A stretch of 64,000 bases of DNA from Oscillospiraceae bacterium. Lineage in GTDB: Bacteria; Bacillota; Clostridia; Oscillospirales; Ruminococcaceae. Numbering within the stretch: the first letter of the stretch is position 1; each line of letters opens with the position of its first letter. A program made the position numbers and the translations under genes. The notes under the pieces were generated by a model. The model did no database searches. It was not told the DNA's origin and saw only the letters and a list, made by a program, of their open reading frames with translations. This document shows positions 37,642 through 45,372 of the stretch, piece after piece. The stretch lies in assembly GCA_902363145.1 (NCBI GenBank), contig CABIZB010000007.1, positions 41,253 through 105,252 of the forward strand. Reading direction: 5' to 3'.

Positions 37642-38472
37642 AAAATTAACTTATTAGAAAATATAGGCGGCGTTATAATGAACGAAAAGCCTGCGGGCAA
37701 GGTTGTTGAGGTGGATATTGACAGAATATATCCTAACCCGAATCAGCCCAGAAGAAAATTTACTGAAGAGGACTTAAAAGAGCTGGCCGCAAGCATCAAG
37801 GCAAACGGACTTATACAGCCTATAATCGTCCGTCGGCTTGATATTGGCTATGAACTTGTGGCAGGGGAAAGGAGACTTCGTGCGGCACGTCTCTGCGGTA
37901 TGACGATGATCGCCTGCATTATTGTGGAGACTACAGAAAGAGGTTCTGCCATAATGGCTCTCACGGAGAATATGCAGCGTAAGGATCTTAACTTTTTTGA
38001 AGAAGCGGAAGCTATCAGTGTGATGATCGAGCTGTTTGGCTACACTCAGGAAGATGTGGCTGTGAGACTGGGTAAGTCGCAGTCAACGGTGGCAAATAAG
38101 ATACGTCTGCTGAAATTTACCCGCCCTGAACGAAAAGCTATGCTTGAATACGGCTTTACAGAAAGACACGCCAGAGCTTTACTGTGCGTCAATGATGTTA
38201 CTCTCAGAACTCAACTTATTGAAGAAATATACCGCCGCAGGCTCAATGTGGAAAGTACGGAAAAGCTTATTGAAATGAGAATGAAAGAGAACAAGGAAAT
38301 GGTCAGAATAAAGAAGTGCCGAGGGGCTTTCAAGGACGTGAGACTTTTTGTGAATACCATAAATCATGCTGTAGAGGTGATGAAAGCAGCAGGCATTGAA
38401 GCTGAAATGCGCAAGAGCAAGCAGAAAGAATACACTGAATATGTTGTTCGTATTCCTAACAAGAGTGCATAG
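37633..38472 (+). CDS. noc: Nucleoid occlusion protein Noc
   Basis: 279 residues, ParB/Spo0J family. CTPase motif VAGERRLRAARL and ENMQRKDLN, then the helix-turn-helix GKSQSTVANKIRLLKF and TERHARALL. The residues Q, K and R in SQST, ANK and ERHAR are those of Noc rather than ParB. The N terminus MPFKINLLENIGGVIM can form an amphipathic helix, as in Bacillus Noc, which binds the membrane through it. Noc blocks division over the nucleoid. Its start is in a hairpin. Confidence 0.85.
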   Translation: MPFKINLLENIGGVIMNEKPAGKVVEVDIDRIYPNPNQPRRKFTEEDLKELAASIKANGLIQPIIVRRLDIGYELVAGERRLRAARLCGMTMIACIIVETTERGSAIMALTENMQRKDLNFFEEAEAISVMIELFGYTQEDVAVRLGKSQSTVANKIRLLKFTRPERKAMLEYGFTERHARALLCVNDVTLRTQLIEEIYRRRLNVESTEKLIEMRMKENKEMVRIKKCRGAFKDVRLFVNTINHAVEVMKAAGIEAEMRKSKQKEYTEYVVRIPNKSA

Positions 38473-38495
38473 CAGATATATTACATAATACAAAA

Positions 38496-38511
38496 TGTTC
38501 CACGTGGAACA
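38496..38511. promoter_or_regulatory. parS site 2
   Basis: TGTTCCACGTGGAACA, a perfect 16-bp palindrome of the parS type (Bacillus consensus TGTTTCACGTGAAACA), 24 bases after noc. Confidence 0.8.
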
Positions 38512-38550
38512 TCTGATTTCAGAAATTTATTTGATTTATCATAATTGGAG

Positions 38551-38578
38551 AATGTTCCACGTGGAACATTCTTTTTTT
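38551..38578 (+). promoter_or_regulatory. parS site 3, also a terminator-like hairpin
   Basis: TGTTCCACGTGGAACA at 38553-38568 is extended to GAATGTTCCAC/GTGGAACATTC (11-bp arms, 38550-38571) and followed by TTTTTTT, so it can act both as parS and as noc terminator. Confidence 0.7.
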
Positions 38579-38592
38579 ATTACCTTTGCCAG

Positions 38593-38621
38593 TTGCAAAT
38601 AGTCTCCATCAATGCTATAAT
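38593..38621 (+). promoter_or_regulatory. parA promoter
   Basis: TTGCAA (38593-38598), 17 bases, TATAAT (38616-38621), within 40 bases of parS site 3. Confidence 0.75.
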
Positions 38622-38655
38622 ATTATAGTAATGAGAAAATACTCCTGAAAAGGAA

Positions 38656-38721
38656 ATGAATTTTGCTCAAAACAGTGGCTTTGAGCTATTTTTTGCTTTA
38701 TTGGAAAGGAAATTCATATAA
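38656..38721 (+). promoter_or_regulatory. Attenuator-like hairpin and possible leader peptide before parA
   Basis: GCTCAAA (38665-38671) pairs with TTTGAGC (38680-38686), followed by TATTTTTTGC. A 21-codon frame (MNFAQNSGFELFFALLERKF, 38656-38721) runs through it and its TAA overlaps the parA ATG. Its AAGGA site is only 2 bases from the ATG, so translation is uncertain. Confidence 0.4.
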
Positions 38722-39542
38722 TGACTAAAATTATTGCGGTCGCCAATCAGAAAGGCGGCGTTGGCAAATCAACTACTGTGGTAAATGTGGCTGCATCTAT
38801 CGGAATAAGGGGTCAGAGGGTACTTTGCATTGACATGGACCCTCAAGGCAACACTACCAGCGGCTTTGGAATAAGAAAAAAGTCAGTCTCGGTGACTGTT
38901 TATGATATTCTTATGGGAAAAAGACGTATTACCGAGGGAATAATTGAGACAGCTTATAAGAACGTGTCTGTAATTTGCAGCACATCTGCTCTTGCAGGCG
39001 CTGATATTGAACTTGTTAATCTGGATAACCGCTCAAACCGCCTTAAAATGCAGCTGCTGACGGTGAAAAATGACTATGACTACATATTTATCGACTGTCC
39101 GCCCTCACTTTCACTGCTGACTATAAACGCACTTTGTGCATCTGACTCAGTGCTTATCCCGCTTCAGTGTGAGTATTATTCGCTGGAGGGACTTTCTCAG
39201 CTGGTGGAGTCTATCAGGCGTGTAAAGCAGCATTATAATCCCAATATTGATATTGACGGCATTGTGTTCACCATGTTTGATGCGAGACTTAACCTTACAA
39301 ATCAGGTAGTTGCTGAGGTTCAAAAGCATTTTCCAAAGAAAGTTTATCGCACAGTTATTCCAAGAAATGTTAAGCTTTCGGAGGCTCCCAGCTTTGGCAA
39401 GCCTGTCATTTATTATGACAAGTCATCCAGAGGTGCAGAGGCGTATGAACATCTGGCAGAGGAAATGCTCACCCGTCACGGTATTAAGGACATCACTCCA
39501 AAGCCTGTGAAGAAAAAGCTACTTGGCGGCATAAAAGTCTGA
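38721..39542 (+). CDS. parA: Chromosome partitioning ATPase ParA/Soj
   Basis: 273 residues. Deviant Walker A KGGVGKSTTVVNVA (about 11-24), Walker A' DMDPQGNTTSGFG and Walker B YIFIDCPPSLS. It moves and regulates ParB-parS complexes and affects DnaA in Bacillus. ATG follows GGAAAGGA. Together with parB it forms an operon 25 bases apart. Confidence 0.95.
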   Translation: MTKIIAVANQKGGVGKSTTVVNVAASIGIRGQRVLCIDMDPQGNTTSGFGIRKKSVSVTVYDILMGKRRITEGIIETAYKNVSVICSTSALAGADIELVNLDNRSNRLKMQLLTVKNDYDYIFIDCPPSLSLLTINALCASDSVLIPLQCEYYSLEGLSQLVESIRRVKQHYNPNIDIDGIVFTMFDARLNLTNQVVAEVQKHFPKKVYRTVIPRNVKLSEAPSFGKPVIYYDKSSRGAEAYEHLAEEMLTRHGIKDITPKPVKKKLLGGIKV

Positions 39543-39567
39543 TTTTACAATGAAAGGAACGATTTAA

Positions 39568-40452
39568 ATGGCTCTCGGCTCAGGTCTTGACGCTCTTTTT
39601 GAAGATAATGCAATAGAAAACAAGGAATCCCAGACATTACGTATGTCGGAGATCGAACCAAACAAATCCCAGCCCCGTAAGGCTTTTGATGAAGAAGAGA
39701 TAAGGGGATTGGCTGAATCTATCCGTGAACATGGTCTTATTCAGCCTATTGTTGTGCGCCCTATGCCAAACGGCATTACTTACCAGATAATCGCAGGTGA
39801 GCGAAGATGGCGTGCCTGCCGTGTGCTGGGTCTCACAGAAGTGCCTGTTATCATTCGTGAGATGGACGACTTTGAGGCATCTCAGCTGGCTATAATCGAG
39901 AATGTTCAGCGATCTGACCTGAATCCTGTTGAAGAAGCTGCGGCTTATAAGGAACTTATTGATAAGTATGGCATGACACAGGAGTCACTTTCGAAAACAA
40001 TGGGTAAATCCCGTCCATATATTGCAAACTCCATGCGTTTGTTGTCACTTCCCGATGAAGTGCTTGAAATGCTGAGAAACGGGGACATTACCACAGGTCA
40101 TGCCAAGGTACTTATGTCTATCAATGATAAGATGAAGATGATAATGGCAGCCGAGACGGTTGTAAAGGACAAGCTCAGTGTTCGTGACACTGAAAAGCTG
40201 GCAGCACGTTTCAATGGCGAGGGCGATGACGACGCTATCATCAAGACAGAACCTAAGGATAAGCAGATGAAGAATTTCTTTACTGAAATGGAGCTTAGTT
40301 TAAAGGACAGGCTTAACCGTGGTGTTAAGATAAGCGGCAACGGAAACGGCAAGGGTAAGATTGTTCTCACTTTTGAGGACAAGGACGACCTTTGCAGGCT
40401 GACAAATGAGCTTATAAGCATTGAAAACGGCAATTATAATAGTGAAAATTAA
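39568..40452 (+). CDS. parB: Chromosome partitioning protein ParB/Spo0J
   Basis: 294 residues. N-terminal MALGSGLDALFEDN binds ParA; CTPase motifs IAGERRWRACRVLG and ENVQRSDLNPVEEA; helix-turn-helix GKSRPYIANSMRLLSLP with ITTGHAKVLMS. The R, S and G residues at the specificity positions are those of ParB, contrasting with the Noc next door. It spreads from parS sites and organises the origin. The end ENGNYNSEN is short and polar. Confidence 0.95.
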   Translation: MALGSGLDALFEDNAIENKESQTLRMSEIEPNKSQPRKAFDEEEIRGLAESIREHGLIQPIVVRPMPNGITYQIIAGERRWRACRVLGLTEVPVIIREMDDFEASQLAIIENVQRSDLNPVEEAAAYKELIDKYGMTQESLSKTMGKSRPYIANSMRLLSLPDEVLEMLRNGDITTGHAKVLMSINDKMKMIMAAETVVKDKLSVRDTEKLAARFNGEGDDDAIIKTEPKDKQMKNFFTEMELSLKDRLNRGVKISGNGNGKGKIVLTFEDKDDLCRLTNELISIENGNYNSEN

Positions 40453-40457
40453 AACAC

Positions 40458-40500
40458 AATAGCCGCAGTGTTCCACGTGGAACACTGCGGCTATTTTTAT
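40458..40500. promoter_or_regulatory. parS site 4 embedded in a bidirectional terminator
   Basis: A perfect 38-bp palindrome (arms 40458-40476 and 40477-40495) has TGTTCCACGTGGAACA (40469-40484) as its centre and AATAGCCGCAG/CTGCGGCTATT as outer stem, followed by TTTTTAT on the plus strand and by A-rich sequence on the other side. It ends both parB and the convergent gpr. Confidence 0.8.
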
Positions 40501-40511
40501 CACATCAGTTA

Positions 40512-41381
40512 TCACATTAAAGAAAGTATATCTTCGTTTGAAAGATTCGGCTGAGCGGTACGGTTAATGGAGAAAGCCAGCAGGTGAGCTGTCCGCTCAA
40601 TTAGCTTGTCAATATCACGGGGAGTTACCATCATATTCGGCAGGTGTTTATCGGGGGCTGTGCCTGTGATGCTGTGGACGATGCTGTGCATATCAACTAC
40701 GGTGGGCACGCCTATTGCAATGACAGGGATCCCCAGAGTTTCCTTTGAAAGCTCCTTGCGGCGATTCTGAACGCCTGAGCCGGGGGAGATACCTGAGTCG
40801 GTTATCTGAATGGTCGTGCCAAGACGTGAGATATCGCTGCAGGCAAGGGCATCAATGGCGATTATGCAGGTGGGCTGAACCTTTTCACAGATGGCATATA
40901 TCATCTCCGAGGATTCAATGCCTGTCTGCCCCATAACACCTGCGGAGAGCACCGAGACAGAATTAAGCTGCAGACCCGAAAGTTCAGAACCTACGTTTTC
41001 TTTTGTGACATGACGTGTGGCGATAATGCGTGATGCACTGAGAGGACCGAGAGCGTCGGGGGTTATGCTCTTATTGCCAAGACCTACCACAAGCAAACGT
41101 TCCTTGTTGGGGATAAGTGCGGACAACTCATCGGAAATGTTTGAGGACTGCTCCGCAAAATCCTGTGGGTGAGCGGAAAGACGGTCTGTTTCAATAGTAA
41201 TGTATCTGCCCTTGCTTTTGCCTATGCGAATGCCTGCGACCATGTCATCAACGATTATTTCGGTAATGGAGCAGACGGAGCTTTTCCTCAGCTTGCGGCG
41301 TATGCCTTTTGGAAGCTGGTTTGAGTCGGGGTCAAAAAGCTCCACTGCCAGATCGGTACGTGAATACTTTGATGAAAGCAT
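40512..41381 (-). CDS. gpr: Germination protease GPR
   Basis: 289 residues. Starts MLSSKYSRTDLAVELFD, the TDLA(V/x)E region being where the zymogen is processed; then LLVVGLGNKSITPDALGPLS and IIAIDALACSDISRLGTTIQ, both typical of the aspartate-type GPR endopeptidase that degrades small acid-soluble spore proteins at germination. A marker of spore formation. Single gene convergent with parB. Confidence 0.92.
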   Translation of the reverse strand: MLSSKYSRTDLAVELFDPDSNQLPKGIRRKLRKSSVCSITEIIVDDMVAGIRIGKSKGRYITIETDRLSAHPQDFAEQSSNISDELSALIPNKERLLVVGLGNKSITPDALGPLSASRIIATRHVTKENVGSELSGLQLNSVSVLSAGVMGQTGIESSEMIYAICEKVQPTCIIAIDALACSDISRLGTTIQITDSGISPGSGVQNRRKELSKETLGIPVIAIGVPTVVDMHSIVHSITGTAPDKHLPNMMVTPRDIDKLIERTAHLLAFSINRTAQPNLSNEDILSLM

Positions 41382-41481
41382 TTTTATTACACCTTTCTTG
41401 ATTTATATAGCTGATTGTATTATGTACAAAATAACTAAAAATACCCGTGATGTGTATTAGAAAATTTTACATCAAATTCTA

Positions 41482-41510
41482 TTGAAATTACTGCCGCAAG
41501 ATGGTATAAT
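41482..41510 (+). promoter_or_regulatory. rpsT promoter
   Basis: TTGAAA (41482-41487), 17 bases, TATAAT (41505-41510). Confidence 0.85.
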
Positions 41511-41717
41511 ATTATAGTGTCCGAAAATATTTGGCCGACAATAAATGTTTTCGAGGCAGGATTTTATAAGCGTGATTGGAACGATGTCATTACGCTCCGC
41601 AAAAGCCAGCACCGTGTCGATGGCTTTATTCACGGCTGTTAATCCGTTTACAGATAAATATGTTAATGGCTGTGGGTGTTATCATTCACAGAAAACTTTT
41701 GATGGAGGTTCAACATT
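41511..41717 (+). other. Long rpsT leader
   Basis: About 200 transcribed bases before rpsT. Possible stems include CGAAAA/TTTTCG, AAGCCA/TGGCTT and CTGTG/CACAG. A 68-codon frame lies here but has no ribosome site and overlaps rpsT. An autoregulatory leader is possible. Confidence 0.4.
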
Positions 41718-41954
41718 ATGCCTAATATTAAATCCGCTAAGAAGAGAGTAAAGGTTATCAACGCTAAGACACTTCAGAACAAGATGGTTAAGTCCAACCT
41801 TAAGACTGTTATCAAGGCTGCTGACGCTGAGAAGTCCCCTGAGGCTATCAAGCTTGCTATCAAGAAGGTTGACCAGGCTTGCGCTAAGGGTATCATGCAC
41901 AAGAACCAGGCTGCAAGAAAGAAGAGCCAGCTCGCTAAGAAGCTCAACGGCTAA
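41718..41954 (+). CDS. rpsT: Ribosomal protein bS20
   Basis: 78 residues, [20 protein letters not shown] with the usual three-helix Lys-rich pattern and [19 protein letters not shown]. Binds the 5' domain of 16S rRNA. Ribosome site GGAGG. Codon bias of a highly expressed gene. Often next to gpr in Clostridia. Confidence 0.95.
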   Translation: MPNIKSAKKRVKVINAKTLQNKMVKSNLKTVIKAADAEKSPEAIKLAIKKVDQACAKGIMHKNQAARKKSQLAKKLNG

Positions 41955-41985
41955 TTTTTTTCAGCAACTTAAAGTAAATATACTT

Positions 41986-42023
41986 AAAGCCATTTTCGGG
42001 AATACTCGGAAATGGCTTTTTTA
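41986..42023 (+). terminator. rpsT terminator
   Basis: AAGCCATTT and AAATGGCTT stem followed by TTTTTATTT. Confidence 0.82.
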
Positions 42024-42041
42024 TTTGTTCCATTAAAAATA

Positions 42042-42086
42042 AAAATGACTTTCAACAATTTTATAATGAGTGTTGAAAGTCATTTT
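42042..42086. repeat. 16-bp perfect inverted repeat
   Basis: AAAATGACTTTCAACA (42042-42057) and TGTTGAAAGTCATTTT (42071-42086) with a 13-base loop. It could be a second terminator. Both arms carry the TGTTGAAA word that is enriched at oriC. Confidence 0.65.
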
Positions 42087-42113
42087 GTTTTCTGAAAACA
42101 GAGTTTGTTATAA

Positions 42114-42129
42114 AGTTCCACGTGGAACA
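42114..42129. promoter_or_regulatory. parS-like site 5
   Basis: AGTTCCACGTGGAACA, 15 of 16 bases of the parS palindrome, between rpsT and serS. Confidence 0.65.
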
Positions 42130-42176
42130 AAAACTGAGATTGATAAAAAAGATTTATCCGTTTCCTTTTTTACTGC

Positions 42177-42215
42177 AAAAAAATGCTGCCCCAGTGTAAA
42201 CTGCAGCAGCATTTT
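42177..42215 (-). terminator. serS terminator
   Basis: AAAATGCTGC and GCAGCATTTT around a 16-base loop, followed by a T run on the minus strand. Confidence 0.82.
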
Positions 42216-42228
42216 GCATATCCTATGA

Positions 42229-43518
42229 TTACTTGGAAGGAGTGATGATTGTCTTTCCACCCATGTAAGGCTGGAGAGACTTGGGGATATTTACGGAACC
42301 GTCTGCATTGAGATTGTTTTCAAGCAGAGCGATAAGCATTCTGGGAGGTGCGGCAACGGTGTTGTTAAGAGTATGGGCAAAATACTTTCTGCCGTCCTCT
42401 GCCTTTACTCTGATGCCAAGTCTTCTTGCCTGAGCGTCGCCAAGATTGGAGCAGCTTCCTACCTCAAAGTACTTCTTCTGACGGGGGCTCCATGCCTCAA
42501 CGTCGTAGGACTTGACCTTCAGGTCTGCAAGGTCACCGGAGCAGCACTCGATGGTTCTTACGGGAACGTCCATGGAACGGAAAAGCTCAACGGTGTAGTG
42601 CCACATCTTGTGGAACCACTCCATGCTGTCCTCGGGCTTGGAGATAACTATCATCTCCTGCTTTTCAAACTGGTGGATACGGTAAACGCCTCTTTCCTCG
42701 ATGCCGTGAGCGCCCTTTTCCTTACGGAAGCAGGGAGAGTAGCTGGTGAGGGTATGAGGAAGTGTGGATTCATCAACAACTGTATCAATGTACTTACCGA
42801 TCATGGAGTGCTCACTTGTACCGATGAGGTAAAGATCCTCGCCCTCGATCTTGTACATCATAGCATCCATTTCGGCAAAGCTCATAACGCCTGTTACAAC
42901 GCTTGAACGGATCATGAAAGGAGGAATACAGTAAGTAAAGCCCTTGCCGATCATGAAGTCTCTTGCGTAAGCGGTAACTGCGGAGTGGAGACGTGCAATG
43001 TCGCCCATGAGATAATAGAAGCCGTTTCCTGCAACCTTTCTTGCAGCGTCAAGGTCGATGCCGTTAAGACGCTCCATGATATCGGTGTGATAAGGAACCT
43101 CGAAGTCGGGAACTACAGGCTCACCGAAACGTTCAAGCTCAACATTTTCGCTGTCGTCCTTACCAACGGGAACGGAAGGGTCAATGATGTTGGGGATAGT
43201 CATCATTATCTTCTTGATCTTTTCAGCAAGCTCGGTCTCCTGAACTTCAAGCTCAGCAAGACGGTCGCCGAAGCGTGTTACCTGAGCCTTGACTTCCTCA
43301 GCCTCTTCCTTCTTGCCCTGACCCATAAGAGCGCCAATCTGCTTGGAAAGCTTGTTTCTCTGAGCTCTCAGCTCATCAGCCTCCTGCTTTGCAGCACGGG
43401 ACTTAGCGTCCAGGTCGATTACCTCGTCAACAAGAGGAAGCTTGCTGTCCTGAAACTTCTTCTTGATATTTTCTTTTACGATGTCGGGATTTTCTCTGAC
43501 AAATTTGATATCCAGCAT
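42229..43518 (-). CDS. serS: Seryl-tRNA synthetase
   Basis: 429 residues. Starts MLDIKFVRENPDIVKENIKK; the N-terminal coiled coil (about 30-100) binds tRNA-Ser. Class II motifs 2 (SPCFRKEKGAHGIEERGVYR with HQFEKQE) and 3 (NTVAAPPRMLIALLENN). I chose ATG 43518 because it is 9 bases from AAAGGA, while the ATG at 43527 abuts it. Bases 43519-43671 beyond it are non-coding. Confidence 0.95.
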   Translation of the reverse strand: MLDIKFVRENPDIVKENIKKKFQDSKLPLVDEVIDLDAKSRAAKQEADELRAQRNKLSKQIGALMGQGKKEEAEEVKAQVTRFGDRLAELEVQETELAEKIKKIMMTIPNIIDPSVPVGKDDSENVELERFGEPVVPDFEVPYHTDIMERLNGIDLDAARKVAGNGFYYLMGDIARLHSAVTAYARDFMIGKGFTYCIPPFMIRSSVVTGVMSFAEMDAMMYKIEGEDLYLIGTSEHSMIGKYIDTVVDESTLPHTLTSYSPCFRKEKGAHGIEERGVYRIHQFEKQEMIVISKPEDSMEWFHKMWHYTVELFRSMDVPVRTIECCSGDLADLKVKSYDVEAWSPRQKKYFEVGSCSNLGDAQARRLGIRVKAEDGRKYFAHTLNNTVAAPPRMLIALLENNLNADGSVNIPKSLQPYMGGKTIITPSK

Positions 43519-43671
43519 TTTTTTCATTCCTTTTATAAATATGATATCGCATTTTGCGAAATATACAACTATATAATTATAGCAATATAAGCGAAAAAAA
43601 TCAAGAGGATTTAAGTAAATATGAGGGATTTTTAATATTATTGGGTGACAAAATATAAATTCACGGCAGAA

Positions 43672-44382
43672 TTATTGCTCAAGCTTCTTTTCATTCCTTG
43701 TAAGCCATATGAACTGGGATACGAACATGATAACTGCCGCAAGATTTCCCGATGACTGGCTCATTACGTAATCCATGGTGGTGATGTTTGGAGATAATAT
43801 CTGATGGATATCGGGGACAAGCACAAGTATCAGCTGCCATGGGAGTATGTTGAACAGAAGCATTTTTCTGGGAAGAATAGTGCGGTTTGAAACTATCGAA
43901 ATGAAGCTGCCCAGCAGCAGAAGAGCGATGAAAGGATATGCGATAGAGGCGGCGGGCATAAATCGGCTGTAGTAGTCATCAACCAGACGTACTGCTGTTT
44001 CTCTGCCGAACTCAGCGGAAAAAACGGTCATCCAGTAGGAAAGTGTGCCGATGAAAAAGTGGAGCGCTGCGCCTGTGCATATGTATGCAAGTCCGCCGTA
44101 TTTCATAACTGCACGCAGCTTGCGGCACTTGGGGTCTATCTGGTCTAACATGGCTTTTATGCCGAATGAATAGAAAAACATTCCTACCAATCCCGTTGCA
44201 AAAAGCAGCACGGGCCGCCACAGCTGATAAGAGCCGATCATGTAGGCTTCACGGACATATAGTCCCCTGTCGGAATTGTCAGAATGTATTATGCTGAGGG
44301 AAAGGTCGCCTACGACCATAAGCAGTGCGCCCAGTGCTCCCAGCAGCAGATCAAGCTTCATTTTTTTTACGTCGATTTTCAT
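43672..44382 (-). CDS. Six-helix membrane protein of unknown function (DUF6796-like)
   Basis: 236 residues with about six membrane segments (about 10-30, 52-72, 88-110, 145-165, 172-192, 205-225). The sequence GDLSLSIIHSDNSDRGLYVR near the start and LPWQLILVLVPDIHQILSP resemble an uncharacterised Clostridial membrane family. Its promoter is a perfect consensus whose -10 lies in a 28-bp palindrome, so it is probably tightly regulated. No partner gene is evident. Confidence 0.6.
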   Translation of the reverse strand: MKIDVKKMKLDLLLGALGALLMVVGDLSLSIIHSDNSDRGLYVREAYMIGSYQLWRPVLLFATGLVGMFFYSFGIKAMLDQIDPKCRKLRAVMKYGGLAYICTGAALHFFIGTLSYWMTVFSAEFGRETAVRLVDDYYSRFMPAASIAYPFIALLLLGSFISIVSNRTILPRKMLLFNILPWQLILVLVPDIHQILSPNITTMDYVMSQSSGNLAAVIMFVSQFIWLTRNEKKLEQ

Positions 44383-44406
44383 ATTTCTCCTCCGATATCT
44401 TGTTTT

Positions 44407-44434
44407 GTTATAATTAGCATATGCTAATTATAAC
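44407..44434. promoter_or_regulatory. 28-bp perfect palindrome, probable operator
   Basis: GTTATAATTAGCAT (44407-44420) and ATGCTAATTATAAC (44421-44434) are exact complements. It overlaps the -10 of the leftward promoter. The centre AGCATATGCT suits a dimeric repressor. Confidence 0.75.
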
Positions 44435-44455
44435 ATTAAAAAATAGGGGTGTCAA
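44427..44455 (-). promoter_or_regulatory. Perfect consensus promoter of the 43672 membrane gene
   Basis: Minus strand TTGACA (44450-44455), 17 bases, TATAAT (44427-44432). Confidence 0.85.
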
Positions 44456-44462
44456 TATATGA

Positions 44463-44491
44463 TTGACAGGCTTTTTACAGACTGTTATAAT
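44463..44491 (+). promoter_or_regulatory. Perfect consensus promoter of the isochorismatase-like gene
   Basis: TTGACA (44463-44468), 17 bases, TATAAT (44486-44491), back to back with the leftward promoter. Confidence 0.85.
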
Positions 44492-44520
44492 ATTTACATA
44501 AGCTTTTATGGGGTGATAAT

Positions 44521-45057
44521 ATGGTTCTTTTAGTTGTAGATGCGCAGGAACTTATAACGACTGACAAGCTGTATATGGCAGACAGGTTCATTGCCAATGT
44601 AAAGCAGCTTATCGGAGAGGCAAGGGCAAATGGCGTTGAGGTCATATATGTCCGCCATGATGACGGCGAGGAGTGTGAACTGACAAAAGGCAAAGCAGGG
44701 TATGAGATATACAGCGGCTTTGCTCCGGCTAAGGGTGAAAAGATTTTTGACAAGCGGGTGAACAGTCCGTTCAGAGACACGGGTCTGCTTGAATATCTGA
44801 ATTCAAAAGGTGAGAATGATATTATTATTACGGGACTGCAAACGGACTATTGCATTGATGCGTCGGTAAAATGCGGCTTTGAACATGGTTTCAGGGTAAT
44901 TGTGCCGAATTTTGCAAACTCGACTTTTGACAACGAATATATGTCCGCCGAAAACAGTTATATATATTATAATGAATTTATGTGGAATGGCAGGTATGCT
45001 GAGTGCATTTCAGTTGAAGCTACAATAAGTCTTATGAAAAAAAGCAAAAACGGCTGA
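44521..45057 (+). CDS. Isochorismatase-family cysteine hydrolase
   Basis: 178 residues. Catalytic Asp in LLVVDAQELI (about 7) and Cys in GLQTDYCIDASVKCGFEHG (about 112), the layout of the family that includes nicotinamidase and isochorismatase. YVRHDDGEECELTKGK contains conserved loop residues. The substrate is not clear. Divergent from the membrane gene, sharing a short control region. RBS is GGGG at 44511-44514, about 6 bases before the ATG. Confidence 0.82.
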   Translation: MVLLVVDAQELITTDKLYMADRFIANVKQLIGEARANGVEVIYVRHDDGEECELTKGKAGYEIYSGFAPAKGEKIFDKRVNSPFRDTGLLEYLNSKGENDIIITGLQTDYCIDASVKCGFEHGFRVIVPNFANSTFDNEYMSAENSYIYYNEFMWNGRYAECISVEATISLMKKSKNG

Positions 45058-45144
45058 AATTTTACTGCGGTCTTACACAGCCATCATTCAGTCTTCCCAA
45101 TGATATGATAATATAGAGATATAATAACATTGAGGGGGATCATA

Positions 45145-45311
45145 ATGAATGTGGTATTGTTGGCTGTGGCATTTTATGGGGTTTTTTTCTGCTGTTTACG
45201 CTTCCCGTCATAATATTTATTGTGAGAAATGCTCGGAAAAACGGCAGGCTCAATGATATCACCCAAAGTGCGGAAATAATGTGCAGGCTGGCGGATATCC
45301 TCTATCAGTAA
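45145..45311 (+). pseudogene. Small membrane protein with an apparent frameshift
   Basis: ATG 45145 (GAGGGGG site) reads MNVVLLAVAFYGVFF, and the frame is lost at GGGGTTTTTTT (45178-45188). Another frame then continues LLFTLPVIIFIVRNARKNGR and MCRLADILYQ to a TAA at 45309. Together they make a plausible one-span protein of about 55 residues. A slip at the homopolymer, or a sequencing error, would explain it. Confidence 0.5.
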
Positions 45312-45322
45312 AATAGTTCGAA

Positions 45323-45352
45323 TTGACTTACCAATATCTGCTCTGATATAAT
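45323..45352 (+). promoter_or_regulatory. Promoter of the LCM-type methyltransferase
   Basis: TTGACT (45323-45328), 18 bases, TATAAT (45347-45352), 20 bases before the start codon, so the leader is very short. Confidence 0.7.
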
Positions 45353-45372
45353 TATGTCGGAGGGGAAATAAT

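Noticed and set aside
41545..41751. 68-codon frame in the rpsT leader
   Set aside because: Overlaps rpsT in another frame and lacks a ribosome site; treated as leader RNA.
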